Positions 61,901 through 64,000 of a stretch of DNA of 64,000 bases are shown here, in pieces. Both the position numbers and the translations under genes were made by a program. Position 1 is the first letter of the stretch; every line of letters starts with the position of its first letter. The notes beneath the pieces were generated by a model that did not search any database, was not told where the DNA came from, and saw nothing but the letters and a program-made list of their open reading frames with translations. This DNA is from Lottia gigantea (Eukaryota > Mollusca > Gastropoda > Lottiidae), in the NCBI RefSeq assembly GCF_000327385.1, contig NW_008708359.1:171089-235088 (forward strand), in the 5' to 3' direction.

Positions 61901-63849
61901 GTGGCCCCTCGCAGAATTGAAAAGGCACTAGTTATGGTGGGGGATTAGGGGGGAAATTTATATTATATAGAAAGCCGGAGAATACATTTAACGCCATTTT
62001 GGAAGTGAAAGTTGGATAAGTTTTCCATGTCTAATAGCCCAAAAATTGCCGCCTAAATACGCCACTGCTAACAAGTGATCTTGAAGTTGATTTATTTGGG
62101 TGCTGAAAATGATCTATTTATCTATACAAGTTGACGTTTCTGGAGACCAATGAACCACTTTTGATTATTCTTCTCTGTGATATCATACATTATCAATGTT
62201 TGAGGGTTGGTATTATTAACCCATACCCGCCGATCAGCCAACATGATATTAACTGTGAGACTGAGAATAGATTTCCACTACCTAATTTATTGAATGTTAA
62301 TGGTAGGCCTATATGTATATATGGATAAAAAAAAAATAAAATGCAGGGTTGTAACTAGGATTTTAGGGTATTTTAGGGTTTTAGGTTTTTTTAGGGTTTT
62401 AGGTTGTCTTCTTTCTATGAGACAAGAAACGGTAAGCACCTTTTCCGTCATGTTCCTTTAGCAACGGTATGATGATTATTCACATCTAGTTGCTAAAAGA
62501 ACATCCGTTTTATTGTAGACATATTATATAATTTACACATTTAAATAAAATTACTTTTTATTTACCCTTTTTGTCAAATTGTCCATGATACATTTTCCTC
62601 ATGTGCCTAAACGTAGTGACGGCCCTGAATTTATCATTTTCTTGTATTTAGAAAATCCCCGATTCCGTAATGTACATGTCACGTATTATTCCTTCAAATT
62701 CAATAGTTTTTACTCATTGTACTTCCTGTTAACTGTTGGTAAAGGGGAGGGTTAAGATTTGATACCAATAATTCAATGTTTTAGCACTGGTGTTAGTCGT
62801 GTTAAAGTCGCACCATTTGCTATTCGGAAGACGCTGAATTGGATCAAGAATGAGTATAAAAACCCTCCTGTTTACGTCATATCCGGTATATATGATACAA
62901 ATGGAACAATTCATGATGATCACAGAATACATTATTATAGAACATACATCAATAATGTTTTGAAAGGTAAGAGAGGCTAAAATATATCCATACCCAAGGG
63001 ACATTCCGTTTTTTCGTTAGAAGTAAATTATTTTTCTCAAATTTATACCAAATTCAAACGAAACGTGTGCCTATTTAAAGGCTTACGTAAATATTTTAAG
63101 GTTCTGTATGCTTTTGGTCGTTGTAAGAAAACTACTGTACGGATTTAAGCAAAATTGGAGAGAAATGTGTCTCCTACGTATTCGAAAAGTTTCAACTAAA
63201 AATATTAAGTATTTATGATGCACAACATCAAAACTAGTTGAAACTGCCTAATTAACAATAAATACACTGTGTTTTAAATTAACCCTTTTAACACTAATTC
63301 AGTTTGATTAAGTAGATACATAGATGTAAATAGCATATTTTAGAAATATTTTCAGGCATAATTTACGACTATTTCTTTGCAAACATGTAAGATACGGAAA
63401 CTGTAACGACTGATCTCAATTCTTTAAAACAGTTTCCTCATGGAAAATTCCTGTGTGAAGTCTACGTTAAGGTCATATGCGAATATGTGATTCCAACTGA
63501 AGGCTTAAAAGAATTTTCCTTTTTTCAGCTACTAATCTGGATGGCTGTAACGTGAAAGGCTTTTCAGCCTACTTACATTTAGATGGGTATGACGAAACTA
63601 ATAGAATTTTCAGAAAATCCGGTCTTTATCGTATTAATGTATCTGGAAGACGTGTTCCAAAATCTTCAGCTAATTGGTATGCTTTGTTGACCCATGACAA
63701 TGGCTTCAAACCTGGTTACAATTCGATGGGTGGACGTGGAACGGCTCCAGCTTATACCACTCAATTTCTGTACGATACATTTCCAAAAGACTTCATCTTT
63801 AGTGTCGCAACAGCAGCTACACAGATTGAAGGAGCCTGGGACGAAGATG
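46926..63849 (+). CDS. Multi-domain family 1 glycoside hydrolase (lactase-phlorizin hydrolase/klotho-like), partial at right edge
   Basis: Fifteen exons in phase, 2923 nt, about 974 residues: 46926-47076, 47340-47470, 50670-50924, 52229-52412, 53980-54225, 54672-54801, 55837-56003, 56938-57279, 58264-58289, 58837-59091, 59366-59525, 59936-60178, 61412-61541, 62785-62966, 63529-63849. A signal peptide (about residues 1-17) implies secretion or surface display. Domain 1 is typical GH1: [16 protein letters not shown], acid/base Glu188 in TINEP, nucleophile Glu393 in YITENG, then SLMDNFEW; it should cleave beta-glycosides by retention. Domain 2 (from about residue 500) has EDP in place of NEP, VISGI in place of ITENG and LDGYDE in place of MDNFEW, so it is predicted inactive. 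Domain 3 starts in the last exon with an intact [12 protein letters not shown]. Exon phases repeat between domains 1 and 2. The 26-nt exon 9 is the least certain. A gap follows exon 4. Vertebrate lactase has four such domains, not all active. Confidence 0.88.
48150..48490. repeat. Tandem repeat of about 115-120 bp, about three units, in GH1 intron 2
   Basis: TAATATTAGATTT recurs near 48200, 48311 and 48418, each followed by TCAATTAACTGGATAATGTC or a relative and by CATTCCTTGTTGTGATATTA. Confidence 0.5.
48655..49363 (+). pseudogene. Remnant of a FLYWCH/Mutator-like (MULE) DNA transposon in GH1 intron 2
   Basis: Starts with half a FLYWCH zinc finger ([19 protein letters not shown], then a WKLC that corresponds to the W-x-C part). 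After a frame change it continues [15 protein letters not shown]. That leads to the N-terminal region that follows FLYWCH domains in such proteins ([47 protein letters not shown]), ending near 49163. Another frame (from 49160) gives a typical C-terminal piece ([28 protein letters not shown]). The MULE transposase core that should lie between them is missing, so it is an internally deleted, inactive copy. It is more GC-rich than its surroundings, which fits a fairly recent arrival. Confidence 0.6.
49670..50160. repeat. Tandem array, unit about 40 bp (TTATTACTCACAATGTTCAC type), in GH1 intron 2
   Basis: About 12 units alternating CTACTGTAACTTATTACTCA with CAATGTTCACTCAATATCC. Shares the TTACTCAC core with the array at 44490-45395, 4-5 kb upstream. 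Confidence 0.75.
50945..51173. mobile_element. MITE family C, shortened, in GH1 intron 3
   Basis: TTAAAGCGACAGATTCGCCA at the left and GGCGAACCTGTTTCTTTAA at the right; about 60-100 bp shorter than other copies. Its right TTAA is the left TTAA of the family A copy that follows. Confidence 0.65.
51170..51305. mobile_element. Short family A MITE abutting family C
   Basis: TTAAAGGGACTGTAAAGAGG, then GGGGACATTGATAGCATTAA, which is mirrored by TTGATGCTATCAATGTCCCC at 51280-51299. The centre is deleted and the right end is truncated. Confidence 0.65.
51525..51871. mobile_element. MITE family C in GH1 intron 3
   Basis: TTAAAGGGACAAGTACCCCA and TGGAACAGCTGTCCCTTTAC ends, with GAATTATCAGCGTTTGAATG inside. 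Confidence 0.7.
52428..52477. other. Assembly gap (50 N)
   Basis: Fifty undetermined bases starting 15 nt after the donor site of GH1 exon 4. True length unknown. Frames crossing it are artefacts. Confidence 0.99.
53655..53835. mobile_element. Fragment of MITE family C in GH1 intron 4
   Basis: GAAAGTGAAATTCTTAGTT, TTCTGAAGACTATTTACATA and TCAAGACCCAAATCAACCCC match the right half of the copy at 57348-57995. The outer end is missing. Confidence 0.5.
55519..55806. mobile_element. hAT-like element (family H), copy 3, in GH1 intron 6
   Basis: CAGTGGCGTTGCCAGC at the left and GCGCTGCCACTG at the right. The flanking octamers TTCATCTA and CTCATCTT agree at six of eight positions, fitting an old 8-bp target duplication. 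The interior is inverted relative to the copy at 10324. It ends 30 bp before exon 7. Confidence 0.65.
56367..56504. mobile_element. Small palindromic element in GH1 intron 7
   Basis: GGAGCTCCTTAAGCGCAATT at the left is mirrored by AATTGCGCCTTAGGGGCTC at the right. The middle has repeated TATTTCGTTAAAACGAA, itself palindromic. About 138 bp; no other copy noticed. Confidence 0.5.
57348..57995. mobile_element. MITE family C carrying an extra internal repeat, in GH1 intron 8
   Basis: TTAAAAGGACAGATTCG at the left and GGCGAACCTGTCTGTTTAA at the right bound a typical family C body, but about 300 bp of extra sequence (57655-57950) lies between TTACATATATAT and ATTCAAGACCC. It holds repeated TCCTAGGACAAA-like boxes and an (AT)n tract. 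Confidence 0.65.
59627..59855 (+). mobile_element. SINE family 1 (body and tail) in GH1 intron 11
   Basis: CCCCCCTGTCAGTGATGCAA, GCTGACATGGAAAAAACGCC, CTGATGGGACAATAAGTCGA and TTGCACACTGCATGGTGTTG match 6583-6770. Ends AAAACTCCATTCATGTCATT. Confidence 0.7.
60340..61330. repeat. Minisatellite of about 1 kb in GH1 intron 12
   Basis: Units of about 40-80 bp built from GATGTTGCTTGACTAGTAAT, TTGTCGGTAGAGACCACC, TTTGTTGATGGAATCA and CAATGTGACGGTATAGACAT, in shuffled order, more regular from 60700 on. No coding role; the minus frames in it are repeat translations. Confidence 0.75.
61840..62075. mobile_element. hAT-type MITE with 10-bp perfect ends and 8-bp target duplication, in GH1 intron 13
   Basis: The element 61848-62067 has perfect inverted ends CAGTGGCGTA / TACGCCACTG. 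The flanks ATAACTAG (61840-61847) and CTAACAAG (62068-62075) agree at six of eight positions. The interior is G-rich on the left and unrelated to family H. Confidence 0.7.
62130..62760. other. GH1 intron 13 remainder; TTTTAGGG-rich patch and inverted repeat fragment
   Basis: No exon. Near 62360-62405 the TTTTAGGGTATTTTAGGG phrase recurs irregularly. Near 62450-62510 is the reverse complement of the palindrome at about 11030. Confidence 0.4.
62995..63370. mobile_element. Partial family E (TTAA foldback) copy in GH1 intron 14
   Basis: TAGATGTAAATAGCATATTT, TAGAAATATTTTCAGG and TTTACGAC near 63320-63370, and AACTGCCTAATTAACAATAA near 63240, match the right arm of the element at 1842-2867. Diverged and without clean ends. 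Confidence 0.45.
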
Positions 63850-64000
63850 GTACGTATACTTACGTATAACTTAATACATATGTTTGGCAATATATCGTAT
63901 TACTTGATACATATGTTGGGTAATATTTCGTATTACTTGATACATGTTGGGTAATATTTCGAATTACTTGATAATAATATTATGTTGGATAATATTTCGA

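Noticed and set aside
62345-62405. Interstitial telomeric repeat
   Set aside because: TTTTAGGG occurs a few times but with irregular spacing and an extra T. Too short and imperfect to call telomeric.

Overview
The window looks like nuclear DNA of a mollusc, most likely a gastropod (inference). It is AT-rich and gene-sparse, with many short introns carrying GT/AG ends, many short inverted-repeat transposons, tRNA-derived SINEs and tandem repeats such as the GGGCAATAACTC type. No species can be named from the sequence alone. There is one 50-base assembly gap (52428-52477).

Layout. 1-8.6 kb is repeat country: a 1-kb foldback element, palindromic MITEs, a purine/pyrimidine hairpin, a 160-bp tandem repeat and a decayed LINE split by a SINE. 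8.6-9.0 kb has a small single-exon gene on the minus strand resembling the ciliary protein CFAP90 (C5orf49). 11.4-19.9 kb (minus) is a complete 12-exon TBL2 gene (452 aa). It is divergent from POLD4 (20.36-21.89 kb, plus, 4 exons, 103 aa), the small subunit of DNA polymerase delta. 24.0-25.8 kb (minus) is a complete alpha-tubulin gene (2 coding exons, 450 aa). It is head-to-head with a complete kinesin-II motor gene, KIF3B (28.3-41.6 kb, plus, 22 coding exons, 745 aa). From 46.9 kb to the right edge runs a multi-domain family 1 glycoside hydrolase gene (lactase-phlorizin-hydrolase/klotho-like, plus strand), of which 15 exons (about 974 codons) are visible: a secreted first domain with both catalytic glutamates, a second domain that has lost both, and the start of a third.

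Themes. (1) Alpha-tubulin, kinesin-II and the CFAP90-like gene all serve cilia. X-box-like (RFX) motifs lie upstream of the tubulin and CFAP90-like genes. (2) At least five different short inverted-repeat families (A, C, D, E, F) share ends of the form TTAA-AG..., and twice two families abut on one shared TTAA. This points to a common TTAA-targeting enzyme, for example a piggyBac-type transposase (inference). (3) The second GH1 domain is a predicted pseudoenzyme. Its exon pattern repeats domain 1 exon by exon in phase, except that one 131-nt exon appears reduced to 26 nt.

The gene models are hand-spliced from reading frames, splice signals and remembered family sequences. No alignment or database search was run.
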